Part shown: in pieces, positions 9,006-16,255 of the stretch
How positions within the stretch are numbered: the stretch's first letter is position 1
Layout: every line of letters starts with the position of its first letter
Origin: Microcoleus sp. FACHB-831
GTDB taxonomy: Bacteria > Cyanobacteriota > Cyanobacteriia > Cyanobacteriales > FACHB-T130
Assembly: GCF_014695585.1 (NCBI RefSeq)
Contig: NZ_JACJON010000060.1
Span: forward strand, 1-64,000
Direction: 5' to 3'
DNA: 64,000 nucleotides
Notes under the pieces: generated by a model
What the model saw: the letters and a program-made list of their open reading frames with translations, nothing else
What the model was told of the DNA's origin: nothing
Database searches by the model: none
Position numbers and translations under genes: made by a program

Positions 9006-9353
9006 ATGGCGCGTCTCTATGCCGATGAGCAATACCCATATCCTGTTGTAGAATTCCTGCGAGCTTTGGGACATGATGTTTTAACTGTTCAAGAAGCAGG
9101 CAGAGCAAATCAGGGAATTCCCGATCCAGAGGTATTAAGTTTCGCAACTAGCCAGAACCGTGCTGTCATTACCCAAAATCGTAAAGATTTCATTCGGTTG
9201 CACCGCATACAGCCAGGTCATGCTGGCATTATCGCCTGTACAAACGATCGCGATTGGGAAGCTTTGGCTAACCGAATCCACACGGCAATTACCGCAGAAG
9301 AATCTTTACAAGGGAAACTGATTCGCGTTGTGCGTCCTGCTGTGTCACCCTAG
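9006..9353 (+). CDS. DUF5615 PIN-like toxin
   Basis: 115 residues. The conserved acidic start RLYADEQYP (usually LLxDENL), the HDVLTVQEAG segment, ITQNRKDF and a C-terminal RVVRP strand fit the DUF5615/Mut7-C PIN-like fold, predicted to be a ribonuclease. The gene follows the DUF433 antitoxin with a 3-base gap. Substrate unknown. The catalytic Asp/Glu set (D7, E8, D62 region) appears present. Confidence 0.83.
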   Translation: MARLYADEQYPYPVVEFLRALGHDVLTVQEAGRANQGIPDPEVLSFATSQNRAVITQNRKDFIRLHRIQPGHAGIIACTNDRDWEALANRIHTAITAEESLQGKLIRVVRPAVSP

Positions 9354-9370
9354 AGTCAGGCAAGTTACAA

Positions 9371-9497
9371 ATAGGCGATCGCTGTTTCTTTTAATGGAGC
9401 GATCGCTATCTGTATAAGCATCGCACTGGAATAGGTAAAATGGATAAGGTTGTGATTAGAAAAAAATGTTGGGTTTCCTTGCATCAACCCAACCTAC
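9371..9497 (+). repeat. Intergenic repeat family, copy A
   Basis: About 125 bp. The first half holds two GCGATCGC octamers around TGTTTCTTTTAATGG; the middle reads GGATAAGGTTGTGA; the end is a hairpin GTTGGGTT...AACCCAAC (9467-9492). It aligns along its length with the copies at 10263-10385 and 11352-11480. Each copy sits beside a toxin-antitoxin gene, here between two convergent modules. The hairpin could end transcription. Confidence 0.7.
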
Positions 9498-9510
9498 AAG
9501 ATCGGCGAAT

Positions 9511-9523
9511 GCCTACGGCACGC
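9511..9523. repeat. Short dispersed repeat core, inverse orientation
   Basis: GCCTACGGCACGC is the reverse complement of the core of the 27-bp repeat found at 10461-10487 and 11232-11258. The flanking GCTTCGCGAACGCACTACGCC is a variant of the same family, which is widespread in filamentous cyanobacteria. Confidence 0.6.
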
Positions 9524-9535
9524 TTCGCGAACGCA

Positions 9536-9868
9536 CTACGCCAATACCAAGATGCTTTCTAGTTCGCTATTGCAAAATTGAATTATAGTGTCAAAATTAT
9601 CTCTCAATATCTGAACAATCTTGGACGTTGGACTGTTCCCAATGCGAAGGTAGATAAATTTGGGCGGATGACCGTAGAGCAAACTGCGTTGATGAAAATC
9701 AGAATCCTTGGAAATAATCACGAAATCATTCGCCTTTGCATATTCCCAAATCACTAAATCATCAGTATTTGTAAGTGCCAAGGTTTTGACATGAGCGGAA
9801 TCGGGATACAAATCGATAATCTTATGAATAATCCGGTCTGATAGGTTTTCATCCAGTAGCAGTTTCAC
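9536..9868 (-). CDS. DUF5615 PIN-like toxin
   Basis: 110 residues beginning MKLLLDENLSDRI, the classic DUF5615 start with the catalytic-type DEN motif. It continues with VIISKDSDFHQRS (conserved acidic residues D/D) and IYLRIGNSPT. These match PIN-like ribonuclease toxins. The start overlaps the end of the upstream DUF433 gene by 4 bases (ATGA type), so the two are translationally coupled. This module is divergent in sequence from the one at 8661-9353, so it is not a recent duplicate. Confidence 0.87.
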   Translation of the reverse strand: MKLLLDENLSDRIIHKIIDLYPDSAHVKTLALTNTDDLVIWEYAKANDFVIISKDSDFHQRSLLYGHPPKFIYLRIGNSPTSKIVQILRDNFDTIIQFCNSELESILVLA

Positions 9869-10089
9869 AAGGATGCCACAAATAATTTTTTCTCACGATC
9901 GGCTGCAAAGGCAAGACAAGCTTTGATGTCTTCCGAAGTGAGTTCCGAAAAATCTTCTAGAACTTCTGCCTCTGTCATACCACCTGCCAGATACTCTAGG
10001 ATATCGTACACAGTGATTCGCATTCCCCGAATACACGGCTTGCCGCTGCGTTTTCCAGGTTCAATCGTGATGCTCTCATGGTAGTCCAT
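9865..10089 (-). CDS. DUF433-type antitoxin
   Basis: 74 residues, containing ITIEPGKRSGKPCIRGMRIT and VYDILEYLAGGMTEAEVLED, the DUF433 HTH-like core almost without extension. It is the first gene of a two-gene operon with the DUF5615 toxin (4-base overlap). DUF433 proteins are antitoxins in such pairs; autoregulation is likely but not shown here. Confidence 0.87.
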   Translation of the reverse strand: MDYHESITIEPGKRSGKPCIRGMRITVYDILEYLAGGMTEAEVLEDFSELTSEDIKACLAFAADREKKLFVASL

Positions 10090-10187
10090 AGGTTTTTGAA
10101 AATAATTGCTTAAATCTATAATAGGTAATATTTGCCTTGAACTACACTATCATCGTCAAGATAATTTAACATAGACAATCGAGCAAT

Positions 10188-10258
10188 AAAAAAGGCGATC
10201 GCTCTTTATGATTGATGGTGCGATCGCTATCTGTGCAAACATCGCTCTCTTTGGTAAT
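10188..10258 (+). repeat. Intergenic repeat family, partial copy (first half only)
   Basis: AAAAAAGGCGATCGCTCTTTATGATTGATGG followed by GCGATCGCTATCTGTGCAAACATCGCT aligns with the first half of copies A, B and C. It is followed directly by the full copy B, so the region holds one and a half units in tandem. Confidence 0.6.
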
Positions 10259-10262
10259 TGTA

Positions 10263-10385
10263 AGAGGTGCGATGCTGTTTCTTTTGATGGGGCGATCGTT
10301 ATCCGTCCAATCATCACATTAAAATGATGAAAAAGGAGAAGATTGTGAGTGGAAAAAAATGGTTTTTATTGTGTTAACCCAAACT
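10263..10385 (+). repeat. Intergenic repeat family, copy B
   Basis: Reads GCTGTTTCTTTTGATGG, a degenerate second GCGATCG, AATCATCACATT, then AGAAGATTGTGAGTGG and TGTTAACCC, in the same order as copy A. It lies in the 475-bp gap between the DUF433/DUF5615 pair and the Phd/PIN pair. I see no gene in that gap; it holds only this repeat, the partial copy at 10188-10258 and the 27-bp repeat at 10461-10487. Confidence 0.65.
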
Positions 10386-10460
10386 AAAAGGAAGGGCGAT
10401 CGCACCTGGGGCAAAGACCAAACGGTGCGATGCGTAGCATTATCGCTCTTTTTTTTGGTT

Positions 10461-10487
10461 GTGCTACGCGAGTGCGTGCCGTAGGCA
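10461..10487 (+). repeat. 27-bp dispersed repeat, first copy
   Basis: Starts GTGCTACGCGAGTGCG and ends GCCGTAGGCA. Identical to 11232-11258, on the other side of the Phd/PIN module, and inverse to the core at 9511-9523. The two identical copies bracket the module about 770 bp apart. Confidence 0.8.
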
Positions 10488-10564
10488 ATCGCTTATGAAC
10501 TCGTTCTTGCACAACCATCAGAATCAAATTAAACTTAGTTTATGGACTTAGTTTATCAACCAGC

Positions 10565-10810
10565 ATGGAAACTGTAAATATCCATCAAGCTAAAACGGAT
10601 CTCTCACGACTATTGTCCCGTGTGAAACTTGGAGAAGAAATCATTATTTCAAACCGAGGCATCCCAATTGCGAAGTTGGTTCCGTTTCGTACCTCATCCA
10701 ATCGACGAGCTAGTTTAGGGCAAGATCGAGGGAGATTTATCGTGCCAGAGGACTTTAACGAGCCTTTGCCAAAAGAGATTTTGGCAGCATTCGAGGGCGA
10801 TGAAAAGTGA
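10565..10810 (+). CDS. Phd/YefM-type antitoxin
   Basis: 81 residues. The start METVNIHQAKTDLSRLLSRV followed by GEEIIISNRGIPIAKLVP is the Phd/YefM dimerisation and DNA-binding fold. The C-terminal tail (EDFNEPLPKEILAAFEG) should fold on the toxin. The stop overlaps the toxin's GTG start by 4 bases. Such antitoxins usually repress their own operon, and the complex with the toxin represses more strongly. Confidence 0.92.
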   Translation: METVNIHQAKTDLSRLLSRVKLGEEIIISNRGIPIAKLVPFRTSSNRRASLGQDRGRFIVPEDFNEPLPKEILAAFEGDEK

Positions 10811-11193
10811 AACTGTTGCTCGATACCCAGTACTGGTTGTGGTGGTTTGCCCAACCAGAGCGATTGAGTGAGGAGAAGATCGCACACATTGCCGATGAAA
10901 GCAACGAATTGTGGTTCTCTGTTGCTAGTATCTGGGAAATGGGCATCAAAGTGGCGATTGGAAAGTTGCCGCTGCCAGAACCGATAGATAGCTACATTTC
11001 GACGCGCATAGTGCAGTTAGATATGCGCTCTCTAGAAATTACAGCAGGTCATGCCTTGCGAGCTGCTGCGTTACCATTACATCATCGAGATCCTTTCGAT
11101 CGAATGCTGATTGCCCAAGCTCAAATGGAGGGCATGACGCTTGTGAGTGCCGATCCAATCTTCAAGCAATACAGCGATATTTCCCTTCTTTAG
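10807..11193 (+). CDS. VapC-like PIN-domain toxin
   Basis: 128 residues from GTG at 10807. The PIN acidic residues are visible in LLLDTQYWLWW (Asp near residue 6), SVASIWEMGIK (Glu), HHRDPFDRMLIAQA (Asp) and LVSADPIF (Asp). PIN toxins of this type are Mg-dependent ribonucleases, often cutting tRNA or rRNA; the target here is unknown. It is coupled to the upstream Phd-type antitoxin by a 4-base overlap. The start GTG is supported by that coupling and by alignment of the KLLLDT start with family members. Confidence 0.92.
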   Translation: MKLLLDTQYWLWWFAQPERLSEEKIAHIADESNELWFSVASIWEMGIKVAIGKLPLPEPIDSYISTRIVQLDMRSLEITAGHALRAAALPLHHRDPFDRMLIAQAQMEGMTLVSADPIFKQYSDISLL

Positions 11194-11231
11194 GCAGCTA
11201 ATTCGTGAAATTTAATTCCCCAGGTTACATG

Positions 11232-11258
11232 GTGCTACGCGAGTGCGTGCCGTAGGCA
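11232..11258 (+). repeat. 27-bp dispersed repeat, second copy
   Basis: Identical in all 27 bases to 10461-10487. It lies 38 bp downstream of the PIN toxin stop. Confidence 0.8.
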
Positions 11259-11282
11259 TATCGCATAGACGTTCGCTCAAGA

Positions 11283-11480
11283 AAAAGGCGATCGCTCTTT
11301 CTTTTGGTGAGGCGATCGCTACCGCCAACGATCTCAATGCTATTCCCTGATAAGGGGCGCTCGCTATTTGTTTTGATAGAGCGATCGCTAAGAGTGCAAT
11401 CATCGCATTGTCATGGTGGAAATGGATAAGATTGTAAGTATAAAAAGAGGTTAGGTTTCCTTGCGTCAACCCAACCTAAC
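11283..11480 (+). repeat. Intergenic repeat family, partial unit plus copy C
   Basis: 11283-11340 repeats the first half (AAAAAGGCGATCGCTCTTTC..., GGCGATCGCT). 11352-11480 is a full unit, with ATTTGTTTTGATAGAGCGATCGC, AATCATCGCATTG, ATGGATAAGATTGTAAGT and the terminal hairpin GGTTAGGTT...AACCCAACCTAA. As at 10188-10385, a half unit precedes a full unit. The stretch 11194-11518 has no gene besides these repeats. Confidence 0.65.
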
Positions 11481-11518
11481 AGCGATTTTTAATTCAGTTC
11501 ATAAGAACAACCATAAGG

Positions 11519-12070
11519 CTACCTGAAGTTACCATCATCATATACTCTGCACTTTCCTTGTTCAATTTTTCCCATATCAACAATGCCTCCCAGGTCAATT
11601 GTTTTACCTCTAGTATGGTTAACGTGAATCGAAAATTTGACGGGTGAGTCAATAATTGATATTAGTGGGGAAAAGAGTACACCTGTGTCGTAGAATCTTT
11701 TATCACCCCATTTGTTATTATACATTTCCCCCCTCAAATTTCGCCAGTTCTCACCACTAGGCAAACCAAATTGTTGTCCTGCTATATTTACACCTATACT
11801 GTATCTGGTGTAAATTTTAAACTCGACCCTTGAAACTCTTGAATCTCTACTACCCGCTTCGGCAATAACTCTGTACCTCAAACCATTATGCATATTACAG
11901 AATTCAGCAAATTTTATCTCACCATAGATTCCATCTCGTTCTTGATAGTTGCGAGAAGCTGCCCCAGGAAGCTCTGCAAAAAGTAAAACCATTGATGCTA
12001 AAACAAGGCTTTTAGAAAATTTCGTCAACCTATTGGTCCGATCAATTACTTTTGCCATATTGAAAAGCAT
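11519..12070 (-). CDS. Exported protein of unknown function
   Basis: 183 residues (an internal Met at position 5 is an alternative start). A basic N-terminus and a hydrophobic stretch (about residues 22-38, LVLASMVLLFAELPGAAS) look like a signal peptide with cleavage after AAS. The mature part is beta-rich with no recognised domain; it has two or three Cys (FCNMHNG, GKCRVYDD). No obvious Shine-Dalgarno. It is divergent from the STAND gene across a 214-bp gap. Not recognised. Confidence 0.65.
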   Translation of the reverse strand: MLFNMAKVIDRTNRLTKFSKSLVLASMVLLFAELPGAASRNYQERDGIYGEIKFAEFCNMHNGLRYRVIAEAGSRDSRVSRVEFKIYTRYSIGVNIAGQQFGLPSGENWRNLRGEMYNNKWGDKRFYDTGVLFSPLISIIDSPVKFSIHVNHTRGKTIDLGGIVDMGKIEQGKCRVYDDGNFR

Positions 12071-12207
12071 TAGATATTTTTCCCTAAATCGACGCTTTAT
12101 ACTTCTGCCATCATTGCTTAGAAAACAAAGCTCTGTCTAGTCAAAAAATGTTCAATTTTGCAGACAAGTTAACCCCGGATTTCACTCTCTGGAAGCTAGC
12201 TTTGTAG

Positions 12208-12237
12208 TAAAATGTACTAAAATGTCCTAAAAAGCTG
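12208..12237 (+). promoter_or_regulatory. Three tandem 10-bp iterons upstream of the STAND gene
   Basis: TAAAATGTAC (12208-12217), TAAAATGTCC (12218-12227) and TAAAAAGCTG (12228-12237) are head-to-tail with one helical-turn spacing. A TATAAT box follows at 12250-12255. The layout looks like a DNA-binding protein site overlapping a promoter, perhaps for the HTH of the encoded STAND protein. Function is inference. Confidence 0.45.
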
Positions 12238-12284
12238 GAAAGTGTGAGTTATAATGCACAAAATGTTCACATCTCGCAGCTCGG

Positions 12285-13682
12285 ATGAATCTTAAAGAAG
12301 TGTTAAAGATCGCTGATGAGATAGTATTTTCCAAAACGGGTCAGCACCTTGATGATTTACAAGAAGCGGTACTGAGAGGAACTCTACAACGTGAGACATA
12401 TAAGCAAATAGCTAAGGATTTTGGCTGTTCTGAAAGTCGTGTTAGAGATGTGGGAGCAAAATTATGGCAGATACTTTCAGAAGAGTTAGGGGAAGATGTT
12501 AGTAAATCAAATTTTCGGGCAGCAATAGAAAGGTTGCAATTTTCCTTATTTTCAAATGTTGTACAAGATCATGTTCGAGTTGGTAAAATTAACTTTTGTG
12601 GAGAAAGTAGACACTCGCCAGATCTACCAAACTTACATAATGAGGAAACATCTAACTCAAAGCAAACTAAAACATCGCATCAAGATTTAAGCGAAATGCC
12701 AGAGTTGGGTGCTTTCTACGATTCGCCTAGCGGCGATAGCTACGCTTCACGCACTCGCGAACTGGAAACCCTCAAAACCTGGATTTTAGAACAACGCTGT
12801 CGCCTAATTTCGCTTACGGGTATCAGCGGTATCGGCAAAACAACATTAGCAGTGCAACTCGTACAACAAATAAAAGATGAGTTTGATTATGTAATTTGGT
12901 GCAGTCTAGACGCATCCTACACCATAGACGAATTTCAACATAAACTAATACAGTTTTTCTCGCAGTCGGAAAAGCAAGATTCACCTGCAACTAAGCAAAA
13001 ACCCTTACCGCTAATTAAATATTTACAAAAGCATCGCTGTTTGGTAGTGTTAGATGACGTTCACAACCTTTTCTGTAGCGGCGAATTGGCAGGAAAGTAT
13101 AAACCAGGATACGAAGACTACCGCTCTTTATTCAAACAGATAGAAAAACTATCCCATCAAAGTTGCTTTCTGTTAATCGGTTGGGAGCAACCGAGAGAAG
13201 TTACTCAAGTTAAAAGCCAAAATACTCCCATTCGTACTTTAAAACTCACTGGTTTAGATATTGCAGCGGGACGAGAAATACTGAGGAATTACGGGTTAGA
13301 AGAAATCGAGAGCTACTCAGCACTCATTCACCGCTACCAAGGCAACCCTTTATGGTTGAAAAGCGTGGCGAGTCTGATTCTTGAGTTGGGAGGATGCGTA
13401 ACTGAGTTATTAACAGATGATATTATATTGTTGCCAGAAGATTTAAAAGATGTTTTACAGCAGCAGTGCGATCGCCTATCTGAAATAGAAAAACAAGTTA
13501 TGTCTTTATTGGCTAGAGAAAGCGATGCAATCAACCTGGCAAAATTGTTAGAAAATAGTATAATTCCCTCATCAGATTTACCAAACGCGCTGCAATCTTT
13601 ATCCCGGCGCTGCTTAATAGAACAACAAGCAAATTTTTACACGCTTCTACCAGTAGTGAAGCAGTATATCAAAGGGTTATAG
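12285..13682 (+). CDS. HTH-NB-ARC STAND ATPase (AP-ATPase), compact form
   Basis: 465 residues. Residues 1-85 form a small helical HTH-like domain (ETYKQIAKDFGCSESRVRDV), seen at the N-terminus of many cyanobacterial conflict-system proteins. After a linker, the NB-ARC module has Walker A GISGIGKTT (179-187), Walker B CLVVLDDV (252-259), a GNPLWL motif (GLPL equivalent) and a C-terminal winged-helix region. No TPR, WD40 or effector domain follows, so it is a bare switch. The FYGR-x-xEL motif that usually opens NB-ARC is interrupted by about ten residues (146-155) that look like a translated dispersed repeat. It is followed after 185 bp by the RelE-helicase gene. STAND ATPases typically oligomerise on ligand sensing, so a sensor or regulator role for the downstream genes is likely but unproven. 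Confidence 0.85.
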   Translation: MNLKEVLKIADEIVFSKTGQHLDDLQEAVLRGTLQRETYKQIAKDFGCSESRVRDVGAKLWQILSEELGEDVSKSNFRAAIERLQFSLFSNVVQDHVRVGKINFCGESRHSPDLPNLHNEETSNSKQTKTSHQDLSEMPELGAFYDSPSGDSYASRTRELETLKTWILEQRCRLISLTGISGIGKTTLAVQLVQQIKDEFDYVIWCSLDASYTIDEFQHKLIQFFSQSEKQDSPATKQKPLPLIKYLQKHRCLVVLDDVHNLFCSGELAGKYKPGYEDYRSLFKQIEKLSHQSCFLLIGWEQPREVTQVKSQNTPIRTLKLTGLDIAAGREILRNYGLEEIESYSALIHRYQGNPLWLKSVASLILELGGCVTELLTDDIILLPEDLKDVLQQQCDRLSEIEKQVMSLLARESDAINLAKLLENSIIPSSDLPNALQSLSRRCLIEQQANFYTLLPVVKQYIKGL

Positions 13683-13867
13683 ACCAAACAAATAATTCAC
13701 CAATATAGGCATTTTGGTATAAATTTACTGCTAAACGAATAAATAAATAGTAAAATTGGATACTTGCAAGCTTAAGTGGAATTACGGATAAGCCAAGTCT
13801 GCGTTTGTTCTGAAGTGAAATAATGAAAATTATATAACTCACGCCTAATGTGGACAGGAAGCAGTTT

Positions 13868-16186
13868 ATGCCGAAAATCAAAATTATTCGGGCAGCTTTC
13901 CGCGAAATCCAACAACTCTCTCCTTTTGCCCTCAATAAGGTGCGCGAAATTATGCGCCGTTTGAGTCAAGCCGACTACAGAAACACCAAATTCTTAGAGG
14001 GATATGACGAACTGCTGCGAACGGAACTGGACAGGCTGCGAGTAATTTGGCAATGGGATAAAGAAGGAGATGTCTTAATCGTCAAGGCGGGATGGCGGAA
14101 AGATGTTTACAGAGGCGACATTAAAGGACGGCATAGGGGTGAACTGCAAGTTTGGTCAGAAGTTATCGATACCCCGGCGGCGTCATTAGCAGAGATTCCA
14201 GCATATCAGTGGAATCACGAAAAAGATGAAGACTGGTATAAATTTGTCTATGGCGGTTATAGGTATTCGCCTATACTGACGACGCACCAGAGAACAGAAT
14301 TTAATGAACTGTTGGCGATCGCATCAGCAACCTCAGATACCAAAGCTTGGATAGTTCAGAGCGCTCCAGGAACGGGTAAAACGCTATGTGCAACTCTACT
14401 GGCGTGTGAAATACACTCCCTTGGTGAGTGTCGCTGGAACACAATGCTCATCGTACCAGAAGCACTCCGTAGAGATATAGCACAATACTCTGAAGTCAAA
14501 CAAGCACAGAAACAAAAAGGCTTTTGGCTGGGTACATTTCGAGAGTGGCTGTCTTTTGTAGATCCTCAACTGGGTGCTAGCCTTGCCAAACCAGAGCAAG
14601 AATTTCTAGCTTTGCAAGAAGCAACCAGGATGGCTCGCCTGAGCGGAAAACGCAGCCCTAAAGCGCAAGATATCACTACAACCGATGTTTTACTTTACCA
14701 AGTTTTTGTCTTAGATGAGGCAAATGGCAAGCAACGCAATGCAATTTATAGAGTGAACGTAGAGAAAGGACGCATCGAAGCACTAAAGCAGATTGAACAA
14801 AGATTTTGGAAAGAAGCTTTATCTAAACTGGGTAATATCTGCCGCTTAGATGCTGCCAATCATCTTAAATCGAATTTGCCTAAATTTCCAATTAATGCTG
14901 ATAGAACGCTTTTAATTATTGATGAAGCTCAAGACTTTATGCTATCAGAGCTACAGGCTATTATTGCTGTATTTGAAGCCTGGGCGAAGCAGGGACATCC
15001 CACCTATTTATGGGTATTAGGAGACTTAAATCAAAGGATTCAACCAACAGACTTTATTTGGGGACAGTTGCATTTAGGAGAGCCACTTACGCTTCAGCGA
15101 AATTACCGTAACTCTCGTCATATTCTAGAATTTGCTAACCAATTTTGGGAGTTCGCCAAGCAAGAAAATTCTAGGCTCAAAGGTAGGGGAAAAGATTTAC
15201 CCGAACCTGCAAACCCAGAGTATGCTCTTGAAAATGGCGAACCAGTGCTATTGCTAGAATGCGCGTCTATTACAGAAGCGCATGATTTTTTGAAGCAATT
15301 AGATCGGGAGTCTGGGCGTACAGAAGATAGGCGTTATTTACTACACGAGTTAGCAAATTCAGTCAAGGTAATCTTTTCATCTTTAAGGGAAGATTACCCT
15401 AATTTGGTGCTTCTGAATGCTGCTGGGGCAAAGGGAAGAGAATTTGAAGCCTGTGTGGCTTTTTGTATATTCCAAGGAACTGGTAAACCGTCATTAGAAG
15501 ACAGTTTTCAATGGTATACAATGTTGACTCGCGCCCGTTCGCGTTTGCTGGTGGTGGCGACGACGGAAGAAATAGAAAGAATTGGTCGAAAATACTTTGC
15601 AGGTTGTGAATTTATTGATGCAGATAGAGCTATAAGTTGGATTACGGAAGTTGCTAGCGATGTCGATTTGAATCGGATTACTGATGATGTGGAAAGACGT
15701 TTGTTGGAAAGGTGCAGGAGCGGATATCCGTATTGGGATAGTTACTTAGCTTTGCAATTGGCAGGAATTGAAGAAAAGCGCCTTTACGAATGGGAACAAG
15801 AGGCAATTTCTCTACTAAGTCAGCATTCTACCAGCCATTTAGAGGGTGAATTGCAAAAAACGCAGAATATTTTCCTGCGGTGTTTATTATTGCGATCGCT
15901 GGGTTGTTCTTGGGAAGCAGTTGCAGAAGCTGAACAATTAAAAAAGAGCGATCGCCAGGAGTACGAACGCTTAATAGAAAGGATTGCTAAAGATTTAGAA
16001 TTGAAAAATCTTCCCTATGAAGGGGGGAGAGTGCGTTTGCTTTTGGCTGATGGAGAGTCATCAATTAATCTTCCTTTCTGGAAAGAAGTTAGTATCGCGT
16101 CTAATCAATCCCAACCTCTTGTAACATTGCTCTGCGGAGCATTTACATCTCGGCTTGACAATTTTCTGCAATATTTCAATGGCTAA
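13868..16186 (+). CDS. RelE/ParE-like domain fused to SF1 (UvrD-type) helicase
   Basis: 772 residues from ATG 13868, preceded by AGGAAG at 13856-13861 (a GTG at 13850 would include that Shine-Dalgarno and is less likely). Residues 1-85 resemble RelE/ParE toxins: a helical pair, then RNTKFLEGYDELLRTEL, LRVIWQW and GWRKDVYRG. Residues 140-570 are a superfamily 1 helicase/ATPase: motif I SAPGTGKT (165-172), motif II LLIIDEAQDF (348-357), motif III VLGDLNQ (383-389), motif IV LQRNYRNS (409-416) and motif VI MLTRARSRLLVV. The C-terminal 200 residues are helical and of unknown function. The fusion links a ribosome- or gyrase-type toxin fold to a nucleic-acid motor, which suggests the RelE part is a targeting or effector domain. 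The next two genes follow within 69 and 37 bp. Confidence 0.85.
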   Translation: MPKIKIIRAAFREIQQLSPFALNKVREIMRRLSQADYRNTKFLEGYDELLRTELDRLRVIWQWDKEGDVLIVKAGWRKDVYRGDIKGRHRGELQVWSEVIDTPAASLAEIPAYQWNHEKDEDWYKFVYGGYRYSPILTTHQRTEFNELLAIASATSDTKAWIVQSAPGTGKTLCATLLACEIHSLGECRWNTMLIVPEALRRDIAQYSEVKQAQKQKGFWLGTFREWLSFVDPQLGASLAKPEQEFLALQEATRMARLSGKRSPKAQDITTTDVLLYQVFVLDEANGKQRNAIYRVNVEKGRIEALKQIEQRFWKEALSKLGNICRLDAANHLKSNLPKFPINADRTLLIIDEAQDFMLSELQAIIAVFEAWAKQGHPTYLWVLGDLNQRIQPTDFIWGQLHLGEPLTLQRNYRNSRHILEFANQFWEFAKQENSRLKGRGKDLPEPANPEYALENGEPVLLLECASITEAHDFLKQLDRESGRTEDRRYLLHELANSVKVIFSSLREDYPNLVLLNAAGAKGREFEACVAFCIFQGTGKPSLEDSFQWYTMLTRARSRLLVVATTEEIERIGRKYFAGCEFIDADRAISWITEVASDVDLNRITDDVERRLLERCRSGYPYWDSYLALQLAGIEEKRLYEWEQEAISLLSQHSTSHLEGELQKTQNIFLRCLLLRSLGCSWEAVAEAEQLKKSDRQEYERLIERIAKDLELKNLPYEGGRVRLLLADGESSINLPFWKEVSIASNQSQPLVTLLCGAFTSRLDNFLQYFNG

Positions 16187-16255
16187 TGGGTAATTGGTTA
16201 AAGAAATTGCCCCAACCATGAATAATCTAAAGAGGAGTAATCAAGCTGACGGGAT

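Noticed and set aside
9354-11518. Repeated units considered as a CRISPR array
   Set aside because: Units are long, degenerate, few, and separated by genes; no regular spacers and no cas genes.
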